Assembly (NCBI GenBank): GCA_029891385.1
Contig: CM057230.1
Location: 31,699,402 to 31,763,401, forward strand
Source of the DNA: Erythroxylum novogranatense
Taxonomy: Eukaryota; Streptophyta; Magnoliopsida; Malpighiales; Erythroxylaceae
Length of the DNA: 64,000 nucleotides
Direction of reading: 5' to 3'
The position numbers and the translations under genes were made by a program. Below the pieces are notes generated by a model that saw only the letters and a program-made list of their open reading frames with translations, had not been told where the DNA came from and did not search any database. Shown in pieces: positions 1 to 10,992 of this stretch (within the stretch, counting starts at the first letter, position 1; each line of letters begins with the position of its first letter).

Positions 1-3000
1 TATCAAGAATGAAAAACAGGTGTATGGTATGATCTGATAAATGGAGATTTAGTGGATTGGTACTGATGGACTTATTATGAAATATGACATGAGAGTTATA
101 TTGAAATATATCCGTGAATGTGGAATAGATGTGAATTTATATAGATTTGTAGTTGCGGATTGATAGAGGAAATATAGAGATATGTTAGAGATGGCAAGAT
201 TGAAAGTGTATGAAGAAAGTGAATGGAAATAAAATATTCTATGATCTAGAAGGATTATCATTGGGTTGGATTACCGTGATGGGAGTTATAAAATAGGGGT
301 CTATGACTTAGAGTCAGAATATGTCAAGTGAGAAAGCAAGAATGATTGTACATTTGTGATATGGATTTGAGCGTGATTAATCTTGTGTAAAAGGTTGTCA
401 AGGATTAGTGGAATTGCCTACGTGAATGCACACCTGATGATGGGAATACACCATAGCAAGTAAAAATATGAAGCCTATATGTATTTTATGGATGGGAATG
501 ATATCGGAATCGATTGGTGAGTTAGTGGATAACCGCCAGTTATAGTCCTTATAGTTCAAATTCATGTGAGTTGGAGTAAGAAATGAAAGTGCATATAGTG
601 ATTAATTAGGAATGAATTGAGATTGTAAACAGGATATTATCATGGTAAAATCCTCATGATTGAAGACAGGTGCAAAAAGGAAGAGTGTGGTTAAAAATCA
701 AATGAGATTGAGGTATCCTTAGCGTAAGTGACTAAATTGTGAGTTGCTATACGTCTATTTTTCGATAAGATGAAGTGCTTTTGATGGTATTTTCTTTGCT
801 GAATCTTATTAAAAAGGATGTCCTGTATGAATTAAGGTATAATTGATCCTCATGAGATATTATAAGTTATAGTTAAAAATTGATTTCCTAAGGTATTGAG
901 AATGACTGACAAGAAATGTGATGCTTGTTGATGTTTAGGAATTTCATGAGTGGTATTGATGAAAATAGATAGAAATCTTCTTACACAGATCTGAGATAAA
1001 GTGAAATGAATTAAAGGTCATTATCGGGAGTCCCGATTCTAAAGGAGACTCAAGTGTAAGAGATATATTTTGAGAAGGTATGTGTCATGATAATGTAAAG
1101 AATTGATCACTTGATAGGATTATTGAAGCGGTAAAGAGATATTAGTCGTGATTTGAGGAGAATATCGGTTCATGAATATTTTGTGTGAATATGTTCGTGA
1201 AGTATAAAGTGAATTTGATGAATGTGTTACCAACTCAGTTTGTAATGATAGTAATAAATTGAAATTTGTGGAGAAATTAGTGTAAGAGAACATGTGTCTG
1301 AATATGTTATGATGAAACTGAGAAAATTACAAGAAAATTGTTCCTCATTGGAGATGTTCGATATTTAAAGAGATATATGGAAATCAATCATGAGTGGTAT
1401 AAGGAATTTTAGGTTGAAATTGTCAAAGATATTAATACCCCTGAATGTATTATTCTACTGAAGAGTAAAGTGTCTTAATTGTATTTAGATTGGGGAGTGG
1501 TTATGATTGTTAATGATATATGTAATGTACTTGAAAAGTGGGAGACTTAATGGCGATAGAGGTATTGATAAAATGCGAAATTGCAAAGCACACATATATA
1601 AGGAATTTGGAGTTATTTTAGAATTGGTCGTGTGTTGGATACGTCCCGAAATTGTTAAAGTTTTTTTGATCTTAGCCCTGATGAAAATGTTTGAGGAAAA
1701 AAAACGTATGAATTGTATGACTAATGATTGTAAAAGAGACATTTAGAGATTTTCAAGATTTAATGAAGTGTCCCCAAGAAAGATTATAATGCGATCTATT
1801 GACATGGTATAAAGTGATTCTCTGCTCGTGGAGATCCGTATAATCTCATGGGCTGCATTGTGATTTGATGACATGAAATGTATTATCGATAGTGTTTGAA
1901 AGTTGGAGACTCTATTAAATGTAAATGTTTGGGTATAATTATGAGTATGTAAGGCAATAACGATTAAGATATTAGTGAATTTGGAAAAAGGACTATGTGT
2001 TTGAGTGTTTCAGAATTTCGCTAAGGAAGCAAATAATTAGGCGATAACGTTTTGAAACCTGATGTAAGGCTGAATGCAAGCTGTCGAGTTAGTAAAGGAC
2101 AAAAAGAAAGTATTCGCTATTGGAAATTTCAAACCAGGTGTGCAGCTGTGTATTGAAAGAATGGTAAAATCCGAATTGAGAATTTTGAATTTGTGGACCT
2201 TATCGAGGAATTGTGAATGGATTCAGCTATAAAAAAATATATAAAAATAATAATAATAAGAATTGTGACTGGATTAAGAAGTATGTGTAATACCCACTAA
2301 GGAACTGTTAACGAAAACGCAAGGAATAATTGAAGCTATATGTTCTAGCGAGAGTGTATTGGAAGAGTAATAGAAGGTAGAATGTGACATTGAGTAATTA
2401 TAGGTATGTTTGATTAATAGAGTTGACTGCTAGTGATAAATGTGAAGCTGATATTTTTAGAGTTCATAAGGTTATGAGATTGATGTATAGGTTAGATTAA
2501 CTGTGAGAAGATCAATTGTTAAATTGGTGACATCATTTGACAAGTGTATAAAGGGTCACATAGCTAAAAAGGAGTTGTTCATCCCGATATCAAAGTGATT
2601 GGGGCCATTAAATAGTCGAAGGGCATGATTTATGAGTCGAATTGATTATTATTGAGGTTATTACAATTTTATAAGATTGGTGTTTTAACTTTAAAGAGAT
2701 GTAAGCTGATAATTGCTTAAGGAAATGTTTCGAAGTGTATCGCCTCGGCTAAGATACACTGAGATAGAGATAAAGGTAAAATTGGAGGAAACTAAACTCG
2801 TTATAAGTGGCCTCAATGAGCCCGTGTTGTGAATAGAACTATGGATTGGTAAGTCAGTAGAAACCTAAAAGATGATTTGGATTTATAAAGTATTATATGG
2901 ACAGAAATAGGGAATATTGCTACGATTGGATGTATGTGTTATTGGTATCGAAAGTGGCGAATTACAAATATTTATGAGGAATCAGTTAAAACCATTTAGT

Positions 3001-3078
3001 GTTTGGAATAATTCCCCTGTCTTCCTAATCAATCGTATATGAAATTTTGAGGACGAAATTTTATTAGGAGGGGAGAAT
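1..3078 (+). pseudogene. E1: decayed interior of a chromovirus-type Ty3/gypsy element
   Basis: No reading frame longer than about 80 codons survives here and I recognise no gag, RT or integrase motif. The assignment rests on the right-hand end: just before the LTR at 3079 the sequence carries the same 'gaggacgaaattt' plus purine-tract junction that closes the polyproteins of E2 and E3 in this window. That fixes the orientation (+) and makes 1-3078 the 3' portion of an internal region. The 5' LTR lies outside the window. Very old copy, or a non-coding interior; I cannot tell which. Confidence 0.5.
3066..3078 (+). other. E1 polypurine tract
   Basis: The purine-rich string AGGAGGGGAGAAT directly abuts the LTR start TGTAGC. 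It matches the equivalent tract of E2 (read on the minus strand) in sequence and position, as expected for the plus-strand DNA synthesis primer. Confidence 0.75.
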
Positions 3079-3633
3079 TGTAGCATCCCGTTACCGGTGT
3101 GATGAGTATATCGGTAATTTGGATCGGGTCCGGATTGAGTACAGGCAAATGTTAGATTGCACATGCATTATAGCTTATAAATTCATGGTAAATGATTAGT
3201 GATTGCATAAACATATGTATGTACATACATGTATGACAATTTCCCGATTAAATTGTGTAAATATTGGAATTTGGTTATCATAGCACAGATCAGGTTTTGA
3301 ATAGAGAATTGGAAGGAAATTGAATTTAGAGGATTGGAAATTGAAATTGGAGCGTAGGATTGGATGTTTCCTATTGTTGTGAATTTATAGGAATTTTTTC
3401 GGAATGTTTAGAGTGTTGGGTCCGGACCGAAAATTTGGCTTAGTGATCGATTAATTAAATCATGGTTCTGAGATTGATTGACAATTGGTATAAAATAATT
3501 GGAGTTGTGAATTCGGGAATTATGGTTGCAAACCATTGTGAAATTGGGAGAAAAATAGAATAAGAATTGGATGGTTAGATCCTGAGAATTTGACTTGTGG
3601 CAATGAAATTGCCAAACAAGCCCTAAGTTCTTT

Positions 3634-3643
3634 TATTTATAAG
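3634..3643 (+). promoter_or_regulatory. E1 LTR TATA box (predicted)
   Basis: The sequence TATTTATAAG is followed about 20-30 nt later by a long pyrimidine-rich leader typical of plant transcript starts. It lies about 560 bp into the LTR, matching the TATA position in E2 (about 500 bp into its LTR). Confidence 0.5.
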
Positions 3644-4159
3644 CCTTCATCCCTTTGATTTTGCCTCCACGATTGCTTGCTTCCGTTTGAAAGAAAATTG
3701 ATTTTCTTCTTCTCTTCTCCTTCGTGATCCATCTTTCTTGCTTGTTGTTTTCATCTTCTTCCTTTAAATTGCTCTGATCATCGTCTTTAACCTAGCTTAA
3801 GCTTTGGAATTGGAAGAAAATGTTATTTGGAGGAGAAGTGGAGATTATCATGGTTAAGGATTGAACCGAAGGCTTGAATATTTGGTGATTTTCGAAAATC
3901 AAGTAAGTTATTGTTCCTTTATGCTCTACATAGTTTAAGTTGATCATGGATTTGAGTATTCGATTGTTTAGAAATTCTTAAGTTTCGGATAATAGGGTTT
4001 TTGGGAAAATTGTTGAGTTTGATTTGGGTATTTGATGACTAATGATTATTTGATGGATTTGAAGTTAGAAATGAATTGAGTGTAGTGCTTATAGTTGTTT
4101 GGGAGTGTTTTAGACTGAATTAAATGGTTGAGAATCTGAGAAATCTGAGAATTTCTGGG

Positions 4160-4395
4160 TTCGAACGTCGCGACGTGTGATGAAACATGCGCGGAGCCAC
4201 CCCCGCTTTGTAAGTCGCGACGAAAGCGAGGATGTCGTGCGTCATGGCGAAAGGTGTTTTGTCTGCACGTCGCGACGAGTAAACAACGCACGTCGCAGCG
4301 AGCAGGCGTGGATTTTCCGCGGGGAGAAATGAAGCGTGCGTCGCGGCGAAGGAAAAGGTCTCGCCGCGGCGAGCAACCATGTGCCGCGGCTAGGG
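4160..4395 (+). repeat. CpG-centred palindrome cluster in E1 LTR
   Basis: This short GC-rich island in an AT-rich LTR is built from spaced palindromes: ACGTCGCGACGT (4165-4176), GTCGCGAC, CGTCGCGACG, and the 14-bp CTCGCCGCGGCGAG (4360-4373), then GCCGCGGC. A related cluster sits at the same relative place in the E2 LTR. Confidence 0.8.
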
Positions 4396-5221
4396 ACCTT
4401 ATTTTATGAGATGATTGTTACAAGTAATGAGTTGAGGTTTTGATTGCAAATGAATTGGTCCTTAGTGATTAATTGGAATTTAGAGTCTAAGAATTTTGAA
4501 TTGATATGATGGAAATTCGGAATTGAATTCGATGATTATCGGAATCGAGTGGCAAACGAGTAGTGATTGTGATTTTATTGGAGTGTGACTTGATAGAGTT
4601 GGAATCTAGTTAATTGAATTATGGTATTTTGGAATTGTTATGATTATGAGTGAAAGAGATCAAATTGGGAAATTCGGGAATAGAATCGGAAATATCATAA
4701 CATGTATAGTACGCAATCTGTTTGATACATGTGCGTAATGGATTATTGAAATTGTACAATTAGTAATGTTAGATTATTCGATTGTTTGATTATTTTAGAG
4801 GCACCGCTGGAGCAATTCCACGGATATGCTGGGACTTCCAGGCTGTAGCTCGGAAGTGCAGGTGAATAACCTAGCTGGTTCTTCAACCTTTATGTGTTTA
4901 ATCTTATATGTATTAATGCCATGTGGAGTTAAGGATGGACATATGTGTGATTGCTTTTGATTGATTTCGGACCACGGGTGTTCGAAATAGTGAAAATGTG
5001 ATATTGAAGTGCTAATGTGAGTAAATGTTTATGAATGCATTAGCGAATTGAATTGTAAATGCCTCAGTGAAAATGAATGAAAATTGCATATGATTGAAAT
5101 ACCGGACCAAAGGTCCAAAGAAAGGAAAAATGGTATCGAAATGGAAAAGGAGACATGTGCATTCATGCATAATGCCCTGATCAGATAATGATGGTTGTGA
5201 CTGGAGCTGCCACTAAGAGGG

Positions 5222-5400
5222 ATTAGTGCATACCCAGAGGGTTCTCCTATCCCTAATGTGAGCGGGCAGTAGTGCATACCCAGAGGGCTATCCTACTTGC
5301 CTAAAATGTGATTACTGTTACTGAACCAAGCCTTGTGCTCGAGGGGAGTTAGTGCATACCCAGAGTAGGAGAGAGTGCATACCCTGAGGGCTCTCCTACT
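5222..5400 (+). repeat. Minisatellite in E1 LTR
   Basis: Four imperfect copies of a unit starting AGTGCATACCCAGAGG begin near 5224, 5270, 5350 and 5373, separated by about 23-80 bp. The last two can fold: GTAGGAGAG (5365-5373) pairs perfectly with CTCTCCTAC (5391-5399). Confidence 0.75.
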
Positions 5401-5608
5401 CCCTAGACGCGTCCGATTTCTGATAAGTGATAGGCGCTCGGTCACGACACCGTAAGAAATTGAAAGTGTCACATGCGCATTGCATATGTATGTGATTGAC
5501 TGTGAAAGATGAATTGCATGTGATATTTCTGGAAATGCTATTGTGTGATTATGTGTATATGATTTGTGAATGCATGAGTTGAGTGAACCATCGATGATGG
5601 TTTCTCTC

Positions 5609-5624
5609 TGAGTTCGCAAACTCA
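5609..5624 (+). other. Conserved LTR hairpin (E1)
   Basis: TGAGTT pairs with AACTCA around a CGCA loop. The same structure with different stem bases occurs at the homologous position in the E2, E3, E4 and E8 LTRs, always a few tens of bases before the predicted 3' splice site. Confidence 0.6.
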
Positions 5625-6140
5625 TCCAACATTGCAATTACTTTTCAGGAAATGAAGAGTACCCCGTTAGACAAACGGGAGTATGACTACCGCTAGCAAG
5701 GCAGAGTAAAGGGTCGGGATCAGTTCACGTCTGCATTTGTGTCGTTTTGTTTAGTGTAAATTTGTATTTCTGCGAGTTCCGCAGATTAGAGATTTTATTT
5801 AGTGGGCCCCTATTAGTCATTGTGTAATTGTATTGTATTATTGAAATGTTCGGAAATGGCATTGGGCCCAGTTGGGTCATGCATTTCTGTTTATGAACGA
5901 TTGAGCACTAATGAGTGCCTTTCAATGACAGAGAAATTGTGTTTGATTGATAATATTGTTGTAATAAAACGGGCCCAAAATGTTTATTGTTTTCTGCTCA
6001 CTCAACCGTTTTCAAAAAGAAAAATGTCATAACGAGATTTATAGTGTAGTTGACTGTTCTAGCATACCACCCTCACGGGTCACGGGCTCGGATATCACCC
6101 TCGATGTCGGGTTCGGGTCTCGTGGGAGTGGGGTGCTACA

Positions 6141-6618
6141 GGTCTGTTTTCCAAATTTGTAATGCAGCTGTCCAATTAAATCTAGAGATCGTATCCTAGG
6201 TTGTTCAGTGGCTAGGTTTAATTAATGAGTGTCCCTTAATTAAACATGACCTAAGGGAAAATCGAGATTCATAGAGCTTGTTGCTAATCTTCGACCAATA
6301 ATTCAAGGAGAGGTAAAAGAACAATAAATCAATGAAATATATTTAATTGGGTGTGGACTGAGATTGAATCAACGAACCAGATTCTTAATGAATTCATCAC
6401 TTTCATCATTTTTGCATGTTCTCTTTAATTTATTTTTGTTAGTTTAGTTTTTTCTTATTTTCTTATTTCAAAACCAGACGAAAAACCCTCCTAAACCTAA
6501 ACATTGATTGGTTTCATTTCAAAAGCTTTATACACACGCTTCGTGGGATCAACCTAGACTCACCACTGTTATAGTTATAGGTCTAGTTTATTTTGCGTAG
6601 CGTTACGACGTCCTGTCA
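6141..6618 (+). repeat. Probable Athila-type LTR remnant
   Basis: The stretch with 'cacacgcttcgtgggatcaa' (about 6533-6552), followed by a run ending in ACGACGTCCTGTCA near 6618, resembles the end of Athila-lineage LTRs. No PBS follows, so it is a solo LTR, a 3' LTR or a fragment. Its left part was cut by the insertion of E1. Identification is from memory of the family, not from a search. Confidence 0.4.
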
Positions 6619-9600
6619 TGAAGTTAATTTGGGTAAAGTTAGATGTTATAAGAAATCGAGTGAGTTATGGGGAATTGGGTAGGTTATGGGTTATTTGCTT
6701 AGTTGGCTATTTTTTTAAATAAAAAGCTATAGGTCATGTACAATTTGCCTTCCATCAACTAAGTCAATCAATTAACAACGATTTTTTTTTCAATTTAATT
6801 GTCAAGGTTTACAAAGGTTAGTCACGTAATTAAAAAAAAAATAGTTTGGGCCATTAGATTGAAAAATCTCAAAAGGTTGGGCATTTTAGGAATGATTATC
6901 CCTATATTAAATAAAATGTTGGCTAATAATAACCAAATTCCATAATTTTTATGCTAAATCAATGCTATGTATATGTCACCCTACTATTAGAATATGTCTC
7001 GAATCGACTTCCAAATATAAGATCTATAACTTAAGTAGTTTATATATTTAGTGTTATATTATCAACTAAGCATCTTAGCATTAAACATATAGGATCCCTA
7101 ATTTGAGTTTTTTTTTTAATTGGTACCTTAATTGTTTTCAATTTTCAATCACTCCCTATGGTTTTAGTTTTGTAATGCTTGATCCCTTTATTGTCCATCT
7201 ATATTAGAAAAATTAATGACAACTAAAAAACAAATTCCTTTTATGTTACAAAGCATAACGTGTGGTATGGTTGTGTTGCATAACCCATAATGTCTTATGG
7301 TGTTTTAACTCATACAACATCATTATTCAATTTGGAATAACAATGTATAAAGTATCTCAATTACTGAAGACCACGATCATTTTGGTTTGATTAGAGAGTA
7401 AAGATGTCATTTGATTGGAGATAATTAGTAAACAAATCACAACTACTTTGAAAGTGAGCTTAGGATTCTGGTTTCTTTGGGTTTTGGTTCCTTTAGAGTT
7501 TTGGTTCTAGCTTTTTCTTATATTCTTACTCTTGCCATGCCATTTCTATATTTTGGTTTTAGTTATATGACTAGATTTTATTTAATTCCATTTATATATC
7601 ACCTTATTTCTTGTTATTTCTTTTATTATTTTGTTAACTTCCTTTAATTGGAACATAAATTTTACTATACTATGACAACTACGGTTGTTATAAATATTTG
7701 GTTAGGTCACAATGTTAATATTTACGCCATGGTTACATTTCCTTATTTATCTATGAGGTTGTTGACAAATATTACTGAGTCTACTTTTAAGAACTTAAAG
7801 CATTTTGAGTACTATTACATAACTATGTTCTACATAGAAAATATTTGCTATAATCTTAGTGCTTGACTTTGTTGAGATGTCGATAAAGATTTGGATTGAT
7901 AAAGGTTTATGAGTAGAGAGTCATTTACGTTCCTACTTTACTTATTAATCATTTTGGATAGATATAATGAAATCATACTAGAAAGCTCAAATTGTAAAAT
8001 GAGAGAAGGCTGATTTAAAATTTGAAAATTCCTTCGCATATCTCTTTTTCTTATATATCTTAGAAATTAGTCCCTTTTTTGTTTTTGGTATTGAGATAAA
8101 CATTCCTTAAATAATGGATGCAAATATCTATAATCCCTTTTCGCATTGATCACCTTTATAGGCAGACATAAAAATCCATTTCACTTTTGGCTTTAGTGAG
8201 ATTATAAATATAAGGCTAGAACCTTTATCAAGAATATAACTTTTCAATATTAGGGACCCTTATTTTAAGCATTAATGGCTCAAGTTCCTAGAAATATGAT
8301 GACAATAATTATACTAGGAAAATTATTCAAGTATTTTCCTAGTTTCTTAAGAGATGATAAAATTTCCATTTATGAATAAACAATGTTTCGTCTTAAATTT
8401 GAAATTTGAACTATCGTCTTCCACTAATAAATGCTTGGATTTTGTAGTCCCCTTGGAAAGTATATTAATGTAACTTGCCTCTTAACTAATAATTAGTACG
8501 TGGTTGTTACCAAAAAATAAAAAAAACTAATTCTCAACTATAACCTAATAGTCAGTGGCACTAGACCTCTTAACTTGCACTTTTTCTTTAGCTAGAATGG
8601 TCTTAGATTATTTTGAAATGGTTAAAATAAGATGATTATTTCTAGCGATTATGTAAAATGTAGTGTTATGGAGCTTTATTTTATTGTGAAATATTTTTAT
8701 TAAATTTGATTAATGCTTATATAATGTTATCCATGAATATGTAATTAATTGTTAATAATGATTTTTACTAAAGTTTAATACATTATATGATGGGTGAAAA
8801 ACGTTTGATTTATGGAATCATTTATATAAAAATAGTAAATGTATGACATATGTCCATACATATTGCAGTTATATACTCTAGGCTCCTTTACATACTTCTT
8901 GAATAATAAAGAACCGTAAAAGGAAGTTCTTTAGATGTTTGAAAAATAGGGTGAACTATGTATAGTTCAATTAACCATAAGAAAATAAAATTGTAAGAAA
9001 ATGTTAACTATTTTTGTTAATTATTATAGGAAAAGAATTACTGAATCAATAAAGGTTCTAATTGATGTTTTGATGATAAAAACATAATTGACACTAATGC
9101 ATTTATTTGATGAAAATCAGTATTAGTACAAAATGTAGCCATAAACTAAAGAAGATAGTATATGAAGTTGAAAAAAAAGAAGTTAAAGTTTGGAATTGAT
9201 GAAATGAAGACCAAAACAAGAACAAAATAAGATTAAGGCTCATAAAGTTCATTTCACATTTTGTATTATTATTTGTAAGCTCACTTTGTTAATTTGATGA
9301 TCCATAAGGCTTACTAGGCATAATCATTTTATCTTACGTTATTACTTGAGCCTTTACATTCACCAAGAGGCATTCAAGCTTTTTACTTGATCTAAAATGC
9401 ATGGTTATTTTATGTAAGGTTTGCATATATTCCCCTCCTAAATTTATTTTAACACTCTACAATAACTTTTGGCTGTTAAATTTTATATACGTACAATCAA
9501 AATCCATATAGATATTTATGTTCTTCTAAATCCTTCTAAAAGTGTTAAAATAATAAAAAAAACACTCCTTACTTTAAAACAAGTTTATCATCATCTAAAA

Positions 9601-9984
9601 CTTATTACACTAAAGTAAGTAAAATTTGATTTCTTCTTCTCATCATCTAAAATTGCTTATAGGCTACTAATGTCCTCTTCACTAACTTCAATCTCATTTT
9701 TCTCTAAAATAATATTTTAAAAACCCATTCATTACTCATTCATATTAGGTAGACCTTCTTCTATATCATATTCAAATAGATAATCGATAATTTATCCACT
9801 TGAATACCATAATTGACTGAAACTTACTGATTAGATATCATTATATGTTAGGTCATCTAATTTATTTGATGCTTTAGGGTCTAATTTTATGACTACTCTA
9901 ATAGGTGCATCAATGGTTACCTCAATTCTTCAAAGCCTAGTTTAGTGTAGATTAAGATGTCAAGTTACCTCAATGATGATATAC
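6619..9984. other. AT-rich region without recognisable genes
   Basis: About 3.4 kb of AT-rich sequence with no coding similarity that I can see and no clear LTR or terminal inverted repeat boundaries. The longest open frame (7648-7866, 72 codons) has the low-complexity look of chance. This is probably old, decayed repeat DNA. Confidence 0.6.
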
Positions 9985-10314
9985 ATTGTAGCATCATTCA
10001 CTGTGCATATTTATGATAATCCTCACTATCCAAATGCACCTCCATTATTTTAAGTTTTTTCTTTAATTACTTATATTAACTTCTTAACATCACTATCATT
10101 ATATATTGTCCTCAAACCATCTTCACATGAATCGTGTTGGAATTTATAGGTAAAATTTCATGAGTCCCTATACGCTAACCTTTTAGTATTGAGTATGAAA
10201 TCAACAAATGTAATCTCATTAAATTTGTTAAGCAGTTTATCTCTCTACCTTCATATATAAGCATCCACCAAAAAGACACTCAAACTTAATTTTTGGTTCA
10301 AATGTACCAGTCAT
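9985..10314 (-). pseudogene. Possible MULE (MuDR-like) N-terminal remnant
   Basis: Read on the minus strand from an ATG at 10314, the sequence gives KFECLFGG and then, after a frameshift, a stretch with EDGLRTIYNDSDVKK. These resemble the N-terminal PB1-like domain of plant MuDR-class transposases (an HGG-type motif early, then a 'GLRxIxxDxDV' motif). Several stops and at least one frameshift interrupt it. No transposase catalytic core, zinc finger or terminal inverted repeats are seen. E2 inserted 36 bp upstream of this ATG. Similarity is by eye only. Confidence 0.3.
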
Positions 10315-10344
10315 TTCTTAAGTAGAGCCTATAGCAATGTTATG

Positions 10345-10349
10345 ATTAT
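10345..10349. repeat. E2 target-site duplication, left copy
   Basis: ATTAT here is repeated exactly at 20592-20596 on the other side of E2, which fixes both ends of the element and indicates a single integrase-mediated insertion. Confidence 0.9.
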
Positions 10350-10854
10350 TGTAGCGCCCCCTCACCGCAGGGTACACATCTGGAAACCCGAAGGTCGCTC
10401 CGATACGTATCCCACGATAAAGGTGCACCACCAGAACATTTCCCTTAATAATCCACATGGCATCACAATAATTTAAAACCATAACACAACACGATATCAG
10501 AAACCACTAAATTTTAAAATCATAATATCAATCACATACATTCATCCAACAACAGAATAGACAAGTCTATCAGTCCCCTGAACAAAACCAAAAAGGAAAC
10601 TGATAGAAGCATCTATCCTAAGTCATCCTCAAAATCCAACCCAGCTGACCGACCTGTGTGCCATCGCTTCTCTTGCCAGCACGCTCGCAAGGTAGGAAAA
10701 GGCTATCTCCGGAGCTAGGGGTCTACTCTATCGATCCTGAAAAATTAGATGCAATTTTGGGTGAGTTTGCGAACTCAGTGAGAAACCATCATCGATGGTT
10801 CACTCAAATCATGCATTACGCAAATTGCGTACAGCACGGTACAGTAATATTCAA

Positions 10855-10992
10855 TTAACAGTATTATATAACAATTTACAGTAGTTTATAACAGTTTACA
10901 GTAGTTTACAACAGTGTACAGTATCAGTGACAATATTACAGTAGCATAGAACAGTTTACAGTATCACATCACAATTTACAGTAAATCATGGC
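10855..10992 (-). repeat. ACAGTA minisatellite in E2 3' LTR
   Basis: Roughly seven imperfect copies of a unit of about 18-20 bp (type: acagtagtttataacagttt). The partner LTR has the same array at 18294-18430. Confidence 0.7.

Larger units (their letters stand above)
3903..5648 (+). other. E1 predicted LTR-internal intron (alternative donors 3903 and 4862)
   Basis: The donor GTAAGT at 3903-3908 lies about 260 nt downstream of the TATA box. A second donor, CAG then GTGAAT, begins at 4862. The acceptor is the pyrimidine-rich run ending CTTTTCAG at 5648. The implied introns are about 1746 or 787 nt; the homologous sites in E2 give about 1825 or 776 nt. The splice signals are seen directly; splicing itself is inference. 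Confidence 0.4.
3079..6140 (+). repeat. E1 3' LTR (3.06 kb)
   Basis: The LTR starts TGTAGCA and ends TGCTACA, a perfect 7-bp terminal inverted repeat, and it follows a PPT. Inside, in order: TATA-like box (about 3636), pyrimidine-rich leader, splice-donor-like sites (3903, 4862), CpG palindrome cluster (4160-4395), a block at 4798-4880 that is recognisably shared with the E2 LTR, a minisatellite (5222-5400), a hairpin (5609-5624) and a pyrimidine tract plus CAG at 5646-5648. The 5' LTR is off the left edge, so the TSD (GGTCT at 6141-6145 on this side) cannot be tested. Confidence 0.85.

Noticed and set aside
4046..4380. Two overlapping minus-strand frames of 81-86 codons rich in Arg, Ala and His
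   Set aside because: Produced by the GC palindrome cluster in the E1 LTR; composition reflects CG repeats, not a protein.
5293..5637. Minus-strand frame of 114 codons in the E1 LTR
   Set aside because: Overlaps the minisatellite and conserved hairpin and has no motif; chance opening in an LTR.
7080..7230. T-rich stretch with 'ggatccctaatttgag' as a possible MITE or LINE fragment
   Set aside because: No terminal inverted repeats, TSD or coding trace found; similarity impression too weak.
9050..9320. Possible Ty1/copia LTR fragment ('ttttgatgataaaaacata')
   Set aside because: Only a short resemblance to LTR ends of SIRE-like elements, no partner LTR, PBS or PPT.
6141..10349. Possible host gene exons in the low-repeat interval
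   Set aside because: No frame with sustained codon structure, no splice-linked exon series and no protein family motif apart from the MULE-like remnant.
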